DNA from: Larkinella rosea
GTDB lineage: Bacteria; Bacteroidota; Bacteroidia; Cytophagales; Spirosomataceae
Length of the DNA stretch: 64,000 nt
Direction of reading: 5' to 3'
Assembly: GCF_003858635.1 (NCBI RefSeq)
Contig: NZ_RQJO01000009.1
Coordinates: forward strand, 124,001 to 188,000
The notes under the pieces are model-generated. The model saw only the letters and a program-made list of their open reading frames with translations, was not told where the DNA came from and did no database searches. This document shows, piece after piece, positions 47,671 through 57,148 of this stretch. Both the position numbers and the translations under genes were made by a program. The first letter of the stretch is position 1; each line of letters starts with the position of its first letter.

Positions 47671-50052
47671 ATGATCAATACTTTATCTGACTTGATTATG
47701 CCCGGAATTGTTTGGTTGTCGTTGGGTTTGTTGTTGTCGTTGACCGGTTTTTGCCAGTCGGTTCATTCCTATTCGATCATTCCAAAACCCGCTAAACTGG
47801 AAGCCCGCGACGGGCGGTTTTCGTTGACCGGTTCGACAACCGTGCGAGTGCCTTCGGGTCATTCGGAACTGCAAACGATTGCCGAAAACTTTATTCATCA
47901 ATTCAATACCGCCAGCGGTTTTACGATCCCGATCCAGACTGCTTCCGAAACCCGATCGACCGGTAGTTTGCTTTCGTTTGTGTCTGTCAATGAAGCTTCT
48001 TTGGGTACGGAAGGCTACCGGATTGATTGCAAACCCAACACGATAACGATTGAAGCCGCCAAACCCGCCGGTTTTTTTTACGCGGTTCAGTCGATTTACC
48101 AATTGCTGCCACCCGAAATTTTCCGTTCGAGTCCGGCAACTGCGCCGGTGAACTGGTCGATTCCGGCCTGCCGGATCGAAGACAAGCCACGTTTTAACTA
48201 CCGCGGCTTGCACCTCGACGTAGCCCGGCACTTCTTTCCGGTTTCGTACATCAAAAAATACATTGACCTGCTGGCGCTGCACAAATTCAACACGTTTCAC
48301 TGGCACCTGACCGACGATCAGGGCTGGCGAATTGAAATCAAAAAATACCCCAAACTGACGCAGGTTGGCGGTTGGCGTAAGGAAACCCTGATTGGTCATT
48401 ATTACGAGTCGGATCCGCAACAGTTTGACGGCCAACCCTATGGCGGTTTCTATACGCAGGATGAAGTGCGTGATGTGGTGCAGTATGCGAAATCCAAATA
48501 TGTAACTATTATTCCTGAAATAGAAACACCGGGCCACGCGCTGGCGATTTTAGCGGCTTATCCGGAGTTTGGTTGTTCGGTTGGTCCGTACGAAACCGCT
48601 ACGAAGTGGGGCATTTTCAGTGATATTTTATGTCCGTCCGAAAAGACGTTTACGTTTCTGCAGGACGTGCTCACCGAAGTCATGGATTTATTTCCCGGTC
48701 CTTACATTCACATTGGTGGGGACGAATGCCCGAAAACTGCCTGGAAAAACAGTGCATTTTGTCAGCAGTTGATGAAGCAGTTGAAGTTAAAAAATGAGAA
48801 CCAGCTGCAGCGCTATTTTACGGCCCGCATTGATCGCTGGGTGAACTCGAAAGGGCGAAAAATCATTGGCTGGGACGAAATTATGGATGGCGAAAGCCCG
48901 GCGGCCCGCGTATCGGCCCGGGCGGTGGTGATGAGCTGGCGCGGGACCGAAGGCGGTTTGAAAGCCGCCCGGCAGAACCACGATGTGATTATGACACCCG
49001 AAAACTACGTGTATCTGGATCATTATCAGGCTGATCGCTCGCAGGAACCACTGGCATTCGGGCGGTTTACTCCCCTGGAAGAAACCTATTCGTACGATCC
49101 TACTCCGGCGGATTTACCGGCTGGTGTTCAGCAACATATCCTCGGTGTACAGGCCAGTGTCTGGACGGAATACCTGAAAACCGCCGGAGAGGTTGAATAC
49201 ATGGTCTGGCCGCGGGCGGCCGCGGGCGCTGAAGTTGCCTGGACTCCTTCCGAACAGAAAGACTGGCCGGATTTTACGCAGCGTCTTCCACAACTTTTTC
49301 AGCGGCTCGAAAACGTAGGAGTGACCTATTCCCGATCGTATTACGACGTACTGGCCGAACAAACGTCCCTGATGGATGGACGTTTGCAGATACGCCTTGA
49401 ATCGAAAGAAAAGACGGCCGAGATTCGGTTTTCGACGGATGGCTCAGACCCCACGGCGCAATCGAATCGCTACGAAAAACCGGTCGATCTGACAAAACCG
49501 ACAACAATAAAAGCCGTTACGGTCAAAAGCGGTCGGATCATCGGCGAAGTGCAATCGTGGAATTTTGCGGTTTCAAAAGTGACTGGTAAAACCATTCAAT
49601 TGGCGACGGCAACTACCAAACCGAGGAATGCGGATGCGCCGATCCTGATCGATGGCCGATACGGCAGCACCATTGGCTACCTGGAAGAGATGCAGAATGT
49701 CGCCGGGGTGAAAACCGCTGACCTGAATGCGACCATTGATCTGACTGAAATTCAGTCGATTCAATCGGTGACGATCGGGCTGGTGAAAGCAACTGCCGGA
49801 AATATCCTGCTTCCCAAAGCGGTTGAGGTAGCGGTTTCGGACGATGGAAAGGCGTTTCGGTCGGTCAAAAACGTACCGATGGACCCAACGGAACGCGGGA
49901 AAAAGGCAATTATCCGCCAGACCCTCACCTTTGAACCGGTTTTGTGTCGTTATATACGGATAATTGCCCGAAATGTAGGCAAAGTGCCGGTTGGAATGCC
50001 CAAAGCCGGACAGGATGCCTGGGTAATGGCCGACGAAATTACGGTCGAATAA
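47671..50052 (+). CDS. Beta-N-acetylhexosaminidase (GH20) with C-terminal carbohydrate-binding part
   Basis: Glycoside hydrolase family 20 enzyme releasing terminal N-acetylhexosamine from chitin fragments or glycans. N-terminal GH20b-like domain (SYSIIPKPAKLEARDGRF), (beta/alpha)8 catalytic domain with RFNYRGLHLDVARHFFP, FHWHLTDDQGWRIEIKKYP and the catalytic pair Asp351-Glu352 in IHIGGDECPKTAW. The C-terminal part has the CHB_HEX_C module (IRFSTDGSDPTAQSNRY) and a discoidin-like F5/8C domain. 793 residues. ATG 47671 is used; ATG 47698 (MPGIVWLSLGLLLSL) is an alternative for the signal peptide. Converges with a cytochrome c gene 8 bases away. Confidence 0.94.
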   Translation: MINTLSDLIMPGIVWLSLGLLLSLTGFCQSVHSYSIIPKPAKLEARDGRFSLTGSTTVRVPSGHSELQTIAENFIHQFNTASGFTIPIQTASETRSTGSLLSFVSVNEASLGTEGYRIDCKPNTITIEAAKPAGFFYAVQSIYQLLPPEIFRSSPATAPVNWSIPACRIEDKPRFNYRGLHLDVARHFFPVSYIKKYIDLLALHKFNTFHWHLTDDQGWRIEIKKYPKLTQVGGWRKETLIGHYYESDPQQFDGQPYGGFYTQDEVRDVVQYAKSKYVTIIPEIETPGHALAILAAYPEFGCSVGPYETATKWGIFSDILCPSEKTFTFLQDVLTEVMDLFPGPYIHIGGDECPKTAWKNSAFCQQLMKQLKLKNENQLQRYFTARIDRWVNSKGRKIIGWDEIMDGESPAARVSARAVVMSWRGTEGGLKAARQNHDVIMTPENYVYLDHYQADRSQEPLAFGRFTPLEETYSYDPTPADLPAGVQQHILGVQASVWTEYLKTAGEVEYMVWPRAAAGAEVAWTPSEQKDWPDFTQRLPQLFQRLENVGVTYSRSYYDVLAEQTSLMDGRLQIRLESKEKTAEIRFSTDGSDPTAQSNRYEKPVDLTKPTTIKAVTVKSGRIIGEVQSWNFAVSKVTGKTIQLATATTKPRNADAPILIDGRYGSTIGYLEEMQNVAGVKTADLNATIDLTEIQSIQSVTIGLVKATAGNILLPKAVEVAVSDDGKAFRSVKNVPMDPTERGKKAIIRQTLTFEPVLCRYIRIIARNVGKVPVGMPKAGQDAWVMADEITVE

Positions 50053-50060
50053 ACCCGGTT

Positions 50061-51035
50061 TTATTTGGCTGCCAGGGCTTCTTTTTCCTTGTGGGCGATG
50101 TCATTCTTAATTTTCGGTACGGTTTTGAGGTACTCAAAAATGGCTCCCGCTTCATAATCCGTCAGTTGGTGCGGGAACATCGGGCCGCGAATCAGGCCGC
50201 CATCCGGCCGAACGCAGGCTTTCACGGCCTGAATAAACTGCTGTTTGGTATATTTTTTGGCGATACCGGTTTCCTCATCGAAGGTCAGGTTTGCCGTAAA
50301 AATGGGTTTTCCATCGGCGGTTTTCATCTCGTTGCCACCTCCGTAATAGCCTTCCGACAATTCCGGATGCAGCGGATTCTGTTTGGTGAAGTCAGCCGAG
50401 TGGCATACATAGCAGGTTCCCAGACCGTCGGCCACGTAGCGGCCAAAGGCCAGTTCATTCGTGCTATCCGGAATCAGAATCGCTTTTTCGGGAAAGGGGA
50501 GCGGTTTGATAACGGTATTGGCCAGCAATTTGGAAAACAACGAAAAATCAGATTTGGGCGCTTCTTTCGCCACCGCCTGAACCGGTGCCTCGCCGGAGCG
50601 TAGCCAGACAATCACCGATTGCAGATCTTCGTCGGCCATCGTCGCAAATTTTGGCATGATCGGGGCAAATGAGCCGTCTTTCCGCAAACCGGTTCGCAAA
50701 AAATAATACAGTTCACCATCGGTCCAATTACCGATTCCGACGGTTTTATCCTGGGTAATATTCATCGAATAAATGGTTCCGAACAGGCTGGGAAGGTCGC
50801 TCAGCTGGCGACCGGTCAACTGTTTGTTTTCATCGGCATGGCAGGCAATGCAGTGCATCTGGGCAATTTTCGCCCCCCGTGCCAGTCGCGCCGGTGAAGC
50901 GTTAACGGAAATGTCCTGAATGACAGGCGCATCGTAACTGGGAACGCCCCGGATGGCCGCGAAACTGATAAAGCCGAGCAGAGCTACCACCACAAAGCCG
51001 ACGACGAACAGGAGTATACGCAGTGCTTTTTTCAT
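50061..51035 (-). CDS. Membrane-anchored di-heme cytochrome c
   Basis: Periplasmic electron carrier with two heme c sites: Cys62-Ile-Ala-Cys65-His66 and Cys208-Tyr-Val-Cys211-His212. One N-terminal membrane anchor (ALRILLFVVGFVVVALLGF). Axial Met candidates are in FAPIMPKFATM and GPMFPHQL. 324 residues from ATG 51035; the longer frame from 51077 lacks support. Related cytochromes serve alcohol/aldehyde dehydrogenases or molybdenum hydroxylases such as IorAB, but no such gene is adjacent (an IorA-like gene lies at 63.4 kb). Confidence 0.92.
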   Translation of the reverse strand: MKKALRILLFVVGFVVVALLGFISFAAIRGVPSYDAPVIQDISVNASPARLARGAKIAQMHCIACHADENKQLTGRQLSDLPSLFGTIYSMNITQDKTVGIGNWTDGELYYFLRTGLRKDGSFAPIMPKFATMADEDLQSVIVWLRSGEAPVQAVAKEAPKSDFSLFSKLLANTVIKPLPFPEKAILIPDSTNELAFGRYVADGLGTCYVCHSADFTKQNPLHPELSEGYYGGGNEMKTADGKPIFTANLTFDEETGIAKKYTKQQFIQAVKACVRPDGGLIRGPMFPHQLTDYEAGAIFEYLKTVPKIKNDIAHKEKEALAAK

Positions 51036-51301
51036 ACAGAGAAAGTGAGTGAGTACTTGTGTGTTTATAATCCGCAAAATAAAGGCGTTATGCCAGCCAT
51101 GCTACTGTCGGAACACGTCAAAAAAGAGTCATTTCCCGACAGAAACGGGCCATACGCTCAATGCGGTTTCTTTACAAGGTAGTTTTTGTCGAAGAAGTTG
51201 TTTTCGGTGACCTAAAACTTGTTTTTCAGACCGGTTTTACCGAATCAGTGGATTTTTTCTTTATCTTCCGCTTCCATCCGTTCCAAGCCTAAAACCCACC
51301 T

Positions 51302-52765
51302 ATGTCTGATTCTACAAACCTCCTAACTGAAGAAAAAACCGAACTAAAACGCTCGCTGGGTTTTATCGACGCGACCCTGCTGGTATCCGGTTCCATGATT
51401 GGTTCCGGTATTTTTATTGTGAGTGCCGATATGTCGCGCAACGTCGGATCGGCGGGCTGGCTGATCTTTCTTTGGGTATTGACGGGCGTTATTACGGTTA
51501 CGGCGGCCCTCAGTTACGGCGAACTGGCGGGGATGATGCCCAAAGCGGGCGGCCAGTTTGTGTACATTCAGCGCGCTTACGGTTCGCTGCTGGGTTTCGT
51601 ATATGGTTGGACGGTATTTGCGGTGATTCAGACCGGCACGATTGCCGCCGTCGCCGTGGCTTTTACCAAGTTTACGGCGGTTTTTGTCCCCGCCTTAAAT
51701 CCCGAAAATATTCTTTTTTCCATTGGGTCGTTCCCGATGAAAGCGTCGGCGCTGTTTGCCATTGGTAGTATTGTTTTGCTGACCTGGATCAACAGCCGGG
51801 GAATCCAGAGCGGAAAGCTGATTCAAAATGTGTTCACCTCAGCCAAATTGCTGGCCTTGCTGGGTCTGATCATTGTCGGAATCGGGTTCGGCTCAAAAAC
51901 CGGCACACTTTCGGCGAATTTCCAGAACGCCTGGGACGCAACCCAAACCACAGCCGACGGTTCTGTACTGCCGATCAGCGGCATGGCGTTGCTGCTGGCC
52001 CTGGGCGTGGCCATGATCGGCTCTCTTTTCTCCGCGGATTCGTGGAATAACGTAACGTTCATTGCCGGCGAAATCCGGAATCCACGCAAAAATATTCCGC
52101 TGAGTTTGTTCGTCGGAACGCTACTGGTAACTACAATTTATACCCTGGCGAATATCGCCTACCTCTCGTTGCTTCCCCTGCAAGGTTCGGCCAGTGCCAT
52201 GGATGTGGTGGGCCGGGGCATTCAGTTTGCGTCGTACGACCGGGTAGCTACGGCTTCGGTTTCGCTCATTTTTGGCGATGTGGCCGTCGCCATCATGGCG
52301 GTTTTAATCATGGTTTCCACGTTTGGCTGCAACAATGGACTGATTCTTTCGGGTGCCCGGCTGTATTACGCGATGGCCAAAGAAGGGTTGTTTCTAAAAA
52401 CCGCTGCAAATTTAAACCGCAACGCCGTTCCCGGAATTGCGCTCTGGTTGCAATGTGTCTGGGCATCCGTCCTCTGTTTGTCTGGCACTTACGGCGACTT
52501 GCTGGATTATTGTACGTTTACGTCGCTCGTCTTTTACACCGTCACCATTGGCGGACTGTTTTTGCTTCGACGGAAAGAACCCAATGCCGAACGGCCCTAC
52601 AAAGCGTTTGGTTATCCGCTGATCCCTGCCATTTACATGGTGGTAGCGATCGTCATCTGCCTCATCTTACTCAAGGAAAAAACGTTCAACACCGGCATGG
52701 GTTTACTGATCGCCGGGTTGGGAATTCCGATTTATTTCATGACGTCGCGGGGACGGAAAAACTGA
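51302..52765 (+). CDS. APC-family amino acid permease
   Basis: Twelve-helix inner-membrane transporter of the amino acid-polyamine-organocation superfamily, probably an amino acid uptake or exchange system (LAT-like). The first helix has the unwound GSG motif in LVSGSMIGSGIFIV. Membrane segments continue to VVAIVICLILLKEK. 487 residues. It has no transport partners nearby; followed by an orphan LytTR regulator about 140 bases downstream. Confidence 0.94.
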   Translation: MSDSTNLLTEEKTELKRSLGFIDATLLVSGSMIGSGIFIVSADMSRNVGSAGWLIFLWVLTGVITVTAALSYGELAGMMPKAGGQFVYIQRAYGSLLGFVYGWTVFAVIQTGTIAAVAVAFTKFTAVFVPALNPENILFSIGSFPMKASALFAIGSIVLLTWINSRGIQSGKLIQNVFTSAKLLALLGLIIVGIGFGSKTGTLSANFQNAWDATQTTADGSVLPISGMALLLALGVAMIGSLFSADSWNNVTFIAGEIRNPRKNIPLSLFVGTLLVTTIYTLANIAYLSLLPLQGSASAMDVVGRGIQFASYDRVATASVSLIFGDVAVAIMAVLIMVSTFGCNNGLILSGARLYYAMAKEGLFLKTAANLNRNAVPGIALWLQCVWASVLCLSGTYGDLLDYCTFTSLVFYTVTIGGLFLLRRKEPNAERPYKAFGYPLIPAIYMVVAIVICLILLKEKTFNTGMGLLIAGLGIPIYFMTSRGRKN

Positions 52766-52903
52766 GCATTTCGTGCGGGTAAATTGCAATTCCCACGGCG
52801 GTTTATACAGTACAAACTTCAGAAAAAACAATTCGGTCGGTATTCTTTTCAGAAATTGAAAGAAATACGATTACTTGCTATCGTTTCCTGAAAAGATGTT
52901 CTG

Positions 52904-53686
52904 ATGAATGTATTAATTGTTGAAGATGAAGACCTGGCCGTGCGGAAGTTGCGAAAACTGGTGCAGGAAGTGGATCCCTCGCTTGAAATTGCGGGTGTAA
53001 CGGCCAGCATTGAAGATACCGTCGACTGGCTGAAAACGAATGCGTCGCCCGATTTGATTTTTATGGATATTGAACTGGCCGACGGGCAGAGTTTTGAAAT
53101 ATTCGAACAGGTCGAGGTGAAAAGCACGGTTATTTTTACGACTTCCTACGACGAATACGCGCTGCAGGCGTTCAAGGTGAACAGCATCGACTATTTACTG
53201 AAACCGATCCAAAAGGATGATTTACAGCGCAGTCTGAAAAAATTCCGGGATCTGAATGTTCGCCGGACCGAGGTAAATGAGTCTTCCAATCAGGCGATCA
53301 ATCTGGATAAACTGCTGCGCGAACTCCAGCTACAGCAACCAAAAGAATACCGTCGGCGGTTTCTGGTGCGGCTGGGACAACGATTGCTGTCGGTCGAAGT
53401 GCAGGATATTGCTTTTTTCTTCACCGACGAACGGTTTAGCTTTTTCAAAACCTGGAACAACCAGAAATACCTCATTGACTATACGCTCGACGAACTGGAA
53501 GAAGCACTCGACCCCGGTATGTTTTTCCGCATCAACCGGGGCGTTATCGTTACCCACGGCACGGTCGAGCAAATTCAGCCTTATTTCGGCAACCGCCTGT
53601 CACTGACCCTGAAACCGGTTTTTGAAAAAGAAGCCATCGTCAGCCGCGAAAAGGTCAGCGATTTCAAGATCTGGATGGGCAAATAA
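52904..53686 (+). CDS. LytTR-family response regulator
   Basis: DNA-binding two-component regulator, 260 residues. Receiver domain with acidic pocket (Glu7, Asp8, Asp10 in LIVEDEDLA), phosphoacceptor Asp55 in LIFMDIELADG, and YLLKPIQKDD (Lys). The LytTR DNA-binding domain runs from about residue 158 (RRRFLVRLGQRLLSVEV to FFRINRGVIVTH). No histidine kinase gene is adjacent, so its LytS-type partner must lie elsewhere. Confidence 0.94.
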   Translation: MNVLIVEDEDLAVRKLRKLVQEVDPSLEIAGVTASIEDTVDWLKTNASPDLIFMDIELADGQSFEIFEQVEVKSTVIFTTSYDEYALQAFKVNSIDYLLKPIQKDDLQRSLKKFRDLNVRRTEVNESSNQAINLDKLLRELQLQQPKEYRRRFLVRLGQRLLSVEVQDIAFFFTDERFSFFKTWNNQKYLIDYTLDELEEALDPGMFFRINRGVIVTHGTVEQIQPYFGNRLSLTLKPVFEKEAIVSREKVSDFKIWMGK

Positions 53687-53723
53687 ACTGCCGGGTGGTT
53701 TTTTCTGAAAACCTTGCCCCCTG

Positions 53724-53752
53724 AGTAGTCGTTTAAATCGTAAACGACTACT
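53724..53752 (+). terminator. Hairpin between LytTR and M23 peptidase genes
   Basis: Perfect 12-bp arms (agtagtcgttta and its complement) around a 5-base loop, ending 5 bases before the M23 start codon. It could end the regulator transcript or act as a leader hairpin of the peptidase gene. Confidence 0.5.
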
Positions 53753-53757
53753 TCTTC

Positions 53758-55095
53758 ATGTGCCGATTCTTCATCAACCGACTTCTAATTATACTCTTGC
53801 CGGGTTTGCTGGGTGCCTGTACAAGTGTGGGGCCGGGGCAATTGTTTCGCTCGACCTCACCACACGATCAATACGCTCAATCGCTTCGCAGCGCCCACCT
53901 GGAACAAACCGCTTTGGGTACCGACTGGTTGACCACCGCCGATCGGGCGTTGAAAGATTCGGTACTGGTCAATGCGCCCTACCGCGAAAGCGGTTATTTT
54001 TCGGCCACCCGGCCTTTTGCCCTCGGTTACCGCCTGAATGGCCAGCGGGGCGACAAATTCATCATCAAGGTGGACGTGCAGGGGCAGGAATCGGTTCAGG
54101 TTTTTATCGACGTTTTTGAACTCGACGAACGCAATCAGGACCCGAACCGGATGGCATCCGCTAAAGCCGATACCAATCAGCTGGAACTGGAAATCCGCCG
54201 AACCCGAACTCACCTCATCCGGATTCAGCCCGAATTGCTGCGCAGCGGCCGTTATACGCTCTCCATCAGCCGCGAACCGGTGTTGAGCTTCCCGGTCAGC
54301 GGCCGCGACAGCCGCCAGATCAGCAGTTACTTTGGCGTTCCGCGCGACGCCGGTCGTCGGCGACACGAAGGCATCGATATTTTTGCACCCCGGGGCACAC
54401 CCGCTCTGGCCGCGTCCGACGGGACGGTTTCGGGCGTTGGCACCAATAATCTGGGCGGCAACGTCGTCTACGTATCGGATTCCCGGCGGAACCAGACATT
54501 GTACTACGCCCACCTGGATTCCCAGGCGGTCCGGCCGGGACAAAAGGTTTCGGTGGGTGATACGGTCGGGTTTGTGGGAAATACCGGTAACGCCCGGACG
54601 ACCAGCCCGCACCTTCATTTTGGTATTTACAGCTCGAACACCGGTGCGGTCGATCCGTTGCCCTTCGTTCGTCGCGGAACGGGGCCGGCCCGGCAGTCGC
54701 TGATTGCCGCCGAAACATTGGGCGATTCTGCCCGGGTTTCCGCCGTTCGGACGGTCATTCGGCAGTCGCCCAACGGTGATGCACCCATTCTGCGCACGCT
54801 GCCACGTTCGTCGGCCTTTATCATTACGGGTGGAACCGCCACCTGGCCGCGGGTGGAATTACCGGATGGCATAATGGGTTATATTGCCAGCAACGCCATC
54901 GAACCCGCCCGAAAATCGTTGCGTCGGGCTTCTTTGCCCGTTGGGACGGATTTACTGGAAGCCGCCACTCTAAAAGCAGCGGTTATGGAAACGTTGCCAG
55001 CCGGAACCGCCGTGGACGTGCTGGGCGTTTTTGGCTCCTACCAACTGGTTCGTCGGGCGAGCGGAGGAACGGGCTGGTTGTCGCAAACGCCCTAA
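53758..55095 (+). CDS. M23 (LytM-type) metallopeptidase lipoprotein with SH3-like part
   Basis: Envelope peptidoglycan endopeptidase. Lipobox LLGAC gives Cys21. A beta domain (about 60-180) precedes the M23 domain with zinc ligands His203 and Asp207 in RRHEGIDIFAPRGTP and His285/His287 in SPHLHFGIYS. The C-terminus carries two SH3b-like modules (from about residue 325; TVIRQSPNGDAPILRTLPR, then VMETLPAGTAVDVLGV). 445 residues. It likely remodels cell wall at the outer membrane. Confidence 0.92.
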   Translation: MCRFFINRLLIILLPGLLGACTSVGPGQLFRSTSPHDQYAQSLRSAHLEQTALGTDWLTTADRALKDSVLVNAPYRESGYFSATRPFALGYRLNGQRGDKFIIKVDVQGQESVQVFIDVFELDERNQDPNRMASAKADTNQLELEIRRTRTHLIRIQPELLRSGRYTLSISREPVLSFPVSGRDSRQISSYFGVPRDAGRRRHEGIDIFAPRGTPALAASDGTVSGVGTNNLGGNVVYVSDSRRNQTLYYAHLDSQAVRPGQKVSVGDTVGFVGNTGNARTTSPHLHFGIYSSNTGAVDPLPFVRRGTGPARQSLIAAETLGDSARVSAVRTVIRQSPNGDAPILRTLPRSSAFIITGGTATWPRVELPDGIMGYIASNAIEPARKSLRRASLPVGTDLLEAATLKAAVMETLPAGTAVDVLGVFGSYQLVRRASGGTGWLSQTP

Positions 55096-55096
55096 A

Positions 55097-55138
55097 ATCA
55101 AAAACCGCTCACTTCGTTGGAAGCAAGCGGTTTTTGAT
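55097..55138. terminator. Bidirectional terminator between M23 and DUF4136 genes
   Basis: Arms aaaaaccgct and agcggttttt (55097-55138) close an inner stem (acttc/gaagc) with a small loop; A-run and T-run on the two sides suit both directions between convergent genes. Confidence 0.8.
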
Positions 55139-55159
55139 AAAACCGTTTAGACCGGTTTC

Positions 55160-55738
55160 TTACCGTTCTCTTGCCGAACCGTAGTCCGATCCGGCGCTTT
55201 CCGGCAATTGTTTCATGATGCTGTCGACGGTAGTCCGATACGCCACATCGCGGCTACGGTCTTTTTTGCTCTGGTTCAGCTGACCCGAAGCCCAGCCCTG
55301 CCAGATGATGTCGTTTGTGCGGGAATCATACACATTGACAACCACCCGGTTTTCTTCGTACTGGCGCGTATAAACGTTGTTGTAACCGGGGTTATACCAC
55401 ATGGCATACGGTGACCACATATTGTTCGACTGCACTTGCTGACGGTCTTTTGAATCGGAGAAGAACCGGATTACGAGATCGGCCTCTCCACCCACGACGG
55501 GCTTGTACCCTTTTGCCAGCATTGCTTTTTCGATCTGATCGGCAATCCGGCGTTGGTTCAGGTTGCTGCCCGCAATCGGGTCAGCATTACTACGGCGTTG
55601 GTCGGCTTCAACACGGAAGGTGCTGAACTGGCGAACATTTACTTTTGGGTCGTAGTCATATTTGACGTTAATGGATGGCGAACAGCTTGCCAACAGACCC
55701 AACATGAACAGACTGGCAATTATGCTCCGGGTATTCAT
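55160..55738 (-). CDS. DUF4136 family lipoprotein
   Basis: 192-residue lipoprotein of DUF4136, function unknown. Lipobox LLASCS (Cys19) and the family start NVKYDYDPKVNVRQFSTFR. The middle has QIEKAMLAKGYKPVVGGEADLVIRF and a Tyr/Asn-rich stretch (YNPGYNNVYTRQYEENR), then DIIWQGWASGQL. An exact -7 promoter box at 55853-55860 lies about 115 bases upstream. Confidence 0.9.
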   Translation of the reverse strand: MNTRSIIASLFMLGLLASCSPSINVKYDYDPKVNVRQFSTFRVEADQRRSNADPIAGSNLNQRRIADQIEKAMLAKGYKPVVGGEADLVIRFFSDSKDRQQVQSNNMWSPYAMWYNPGYNNVYTRQYEENRVVVNVYDSRTNDIIWQGWASGQLNQSKKDRSRDVAYRTTVDSIMKQLPESAGSDYGSARER

Positions 55739-55852
55739 AGGTGATTTGCGTTATGAGAGTTAATGTAATCGGGTTTACTATTCAAGTGAACTACTTGTTA
55801 ACGCTTACTGATTTCTCGTTAGTATTTTGTCAGTTAAATAACTAATTTTTAA

Positions 55853-55860
55853 CAAAGTTA
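55853..55860 (-). promoter_or_regulatory. Promoter -7 box for DUF4136 gene
   Basis: Reverse-strand TAACTTTG matches TAnnTTTG; a TTT run 20 bases upstream could be the -33 element. Confidence 0.45.
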
Positions 55861-55972
55861 GTTCGATCATTCAATTGTAGAAATTGCTACCGGTTTTTTC
55901 TGAATGTTGGCTTTAAATGACTGAAAATCACATTTATGAGATCAGGTGTTGCCGACGCTAAGCCCATAAAAA

Positions 55973-56000
55973 AACCATTCATCCGGGGAGATGAATGGTT
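55973..56000 (-). terminator. Terminator after yceI-like gene
   Basis: Arms aaccattcatc and gatgaatggtt (11 bp perfect) with a 6-base loop; A-run on the + strand gives a U-run on the reverse transcript. About 22 bases after the YceI stop. Confidence 0.85.
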
Positions 56001-56022
56001 AAAAATAGTTAAAATAAAATGC

Positions 56023-56571
56023 TTATTGATGAGCGATCTGAACGTCCAGCAAAAGTTTGACATCGTCGCTGACCACGACGCCACCGGCTTCGGTAACGGC
56101 GTCCCACGACAGGCCAAATTCTTTCCGTTTGATGGTTCCGCTCAACTCAAACCCGGCTTTGGTATTGCCGTAGAAATCGCCCATCTGTCCGCCGTGTTCG
56201 GCTTTCAGCGTGATTGATTTCGTCGTTCCCCGGATCGTCAGATCACCCGTGATGTCGTAGGTATCGTCGCCGGTTTTTGTAACCGAGGTTGATTGGAAGG
56301 TTAGTTTCGGGTGATTTGCGGCATCAAAGAAATCGGCGGACTTCAGGTGACCGTCGCGTTGCTCATTGCCCGTTGTAATGCTATCGATATCGGCCGAGAA
56401 AGAAACCGAAGCGTTTTCGAAATCGTCACCAACGGTTTCAACTTTGCCGTCGAATGAGGTGAATTTACCGGTTACGTTAGACACCATCAGGTGACGTACT
56501 TTAAACTGAATGACGGTATGGGAATGATCGATCGTCCAGGTAATGGTTTCGGGAGCAGCAGTTGTTGCCAT
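56023..56571 (-). CDS. YceI family protein
   Basis: Lipocalin-like polyisoprenoid-binding protein of the YceI family. Typical start TWTIDHSHTVIQFKVRHL, then VTGKFTSFDGKVETV, DGHLKSADFFDAANHPKLTF and the C-terminal LSWDAVTEAGGVVVSDDVKL. 182 residues. No signal peptide (starts MATTAAPETI), so unlike E. coli YceI it is probably cytoplasmic. A clear terminator follows. Confidence 0.94.
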   Translation of the reverse strand: MATTAAPETITWTIDHSHTVIQFKVRHLMVSNVTGKFTSFDGKVETVGDDFENASVSFSADIDSITTGNEQRDGHLKSADFFDAANHPKLTFQSTSVTKTGDDTYDITGDLTIRGTTKSITLKAEHGGQMGDFYGNTKAGFELSGTIKRKEFGLSWDAVTEAGGVVVSDDVKLLLDVQIAHQ

Positions 56572-56733
56572 GATTGTGTTTTATCTTTCGTTAATAATGT
56601 AGTGACATTTAATGTTAATACATTTAAAGCTCAAAAAATGTTTCATCAACTTTAACTTTTTTTGTAAAAAGTTCGATCTCCAGGCTGAAACAGCTACAAG
56701 AATGAATCAAAATAGTGTATATTTTTTTGATTA

Positions 56734-56970
56734 TCAGCCAAATAACAGATCGAGCGCTGCGCCCAGATTATCCTTTCCTTCTAAAATTTCCGGATTATAA
56801 AATTCGGTATAACTGCAACGAGCGCAGGAACAGGCGATAAATACATTGTGTTCGATGTCAAAAATACGTGAGAAGCCCGTGCCCGTTGTAGCAATTCGCT
56901 TGATATACACTTCATGATTCCGGCATTTGGGGCAGGAGTACCGGTTGGCAATTTCTTGTTCGATGAACAT
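56734..56970 (-). CDS. Small zinc-ribbon protein
   Basis: 78-residue protein with a four-cysteine ribbon: Cys13 and Cys16 (SCPKC) and Cys49 and Cys52 (CSCARC), with Cys47 extra. Such small ribbons occur as nucleic-acid-binding or adaptor proteins; function unknown. Cytosolic; monocistronic between atpG terminator and yceI. Confidence 0.78.
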   Translation of the reverse strand: MFIEQEIANRYSCPKCRNHEVYIKRIATTGTGFSRIFDIEHNVFIACSCARCSYTEFYNPEILEGKDNLGAALDLLFG

Positions 56971-57094
56971 TGGACGCGCGGTTTTGTTTAAATCAGAAAC
57001 CGGGTCAAAGCTAAAATTTCCATCAAAACCACACGGAATTACTGGTAGAGAGTTATTGACGCCTATAAAGGGTTCAAAAAAGTTACTGACATAA

Positions 57095-57131
57095 AAAAAC
57101 CGTTACCTACCGGAGTAGCGTAACGGTTTTT
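57095..57131 (-). terminator. Terminator of atpA-atpG
   Basis: Arms aaaaaccgttac and gtaacggttttt (12 bp) with a 13-base loop, A-run at the left giving a U-run for the reverse transcript. About 18 bases after atpG. Confidence 0.88.
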
Positions 57132-57148
57132 CGGTTCAGATCAGTCTA

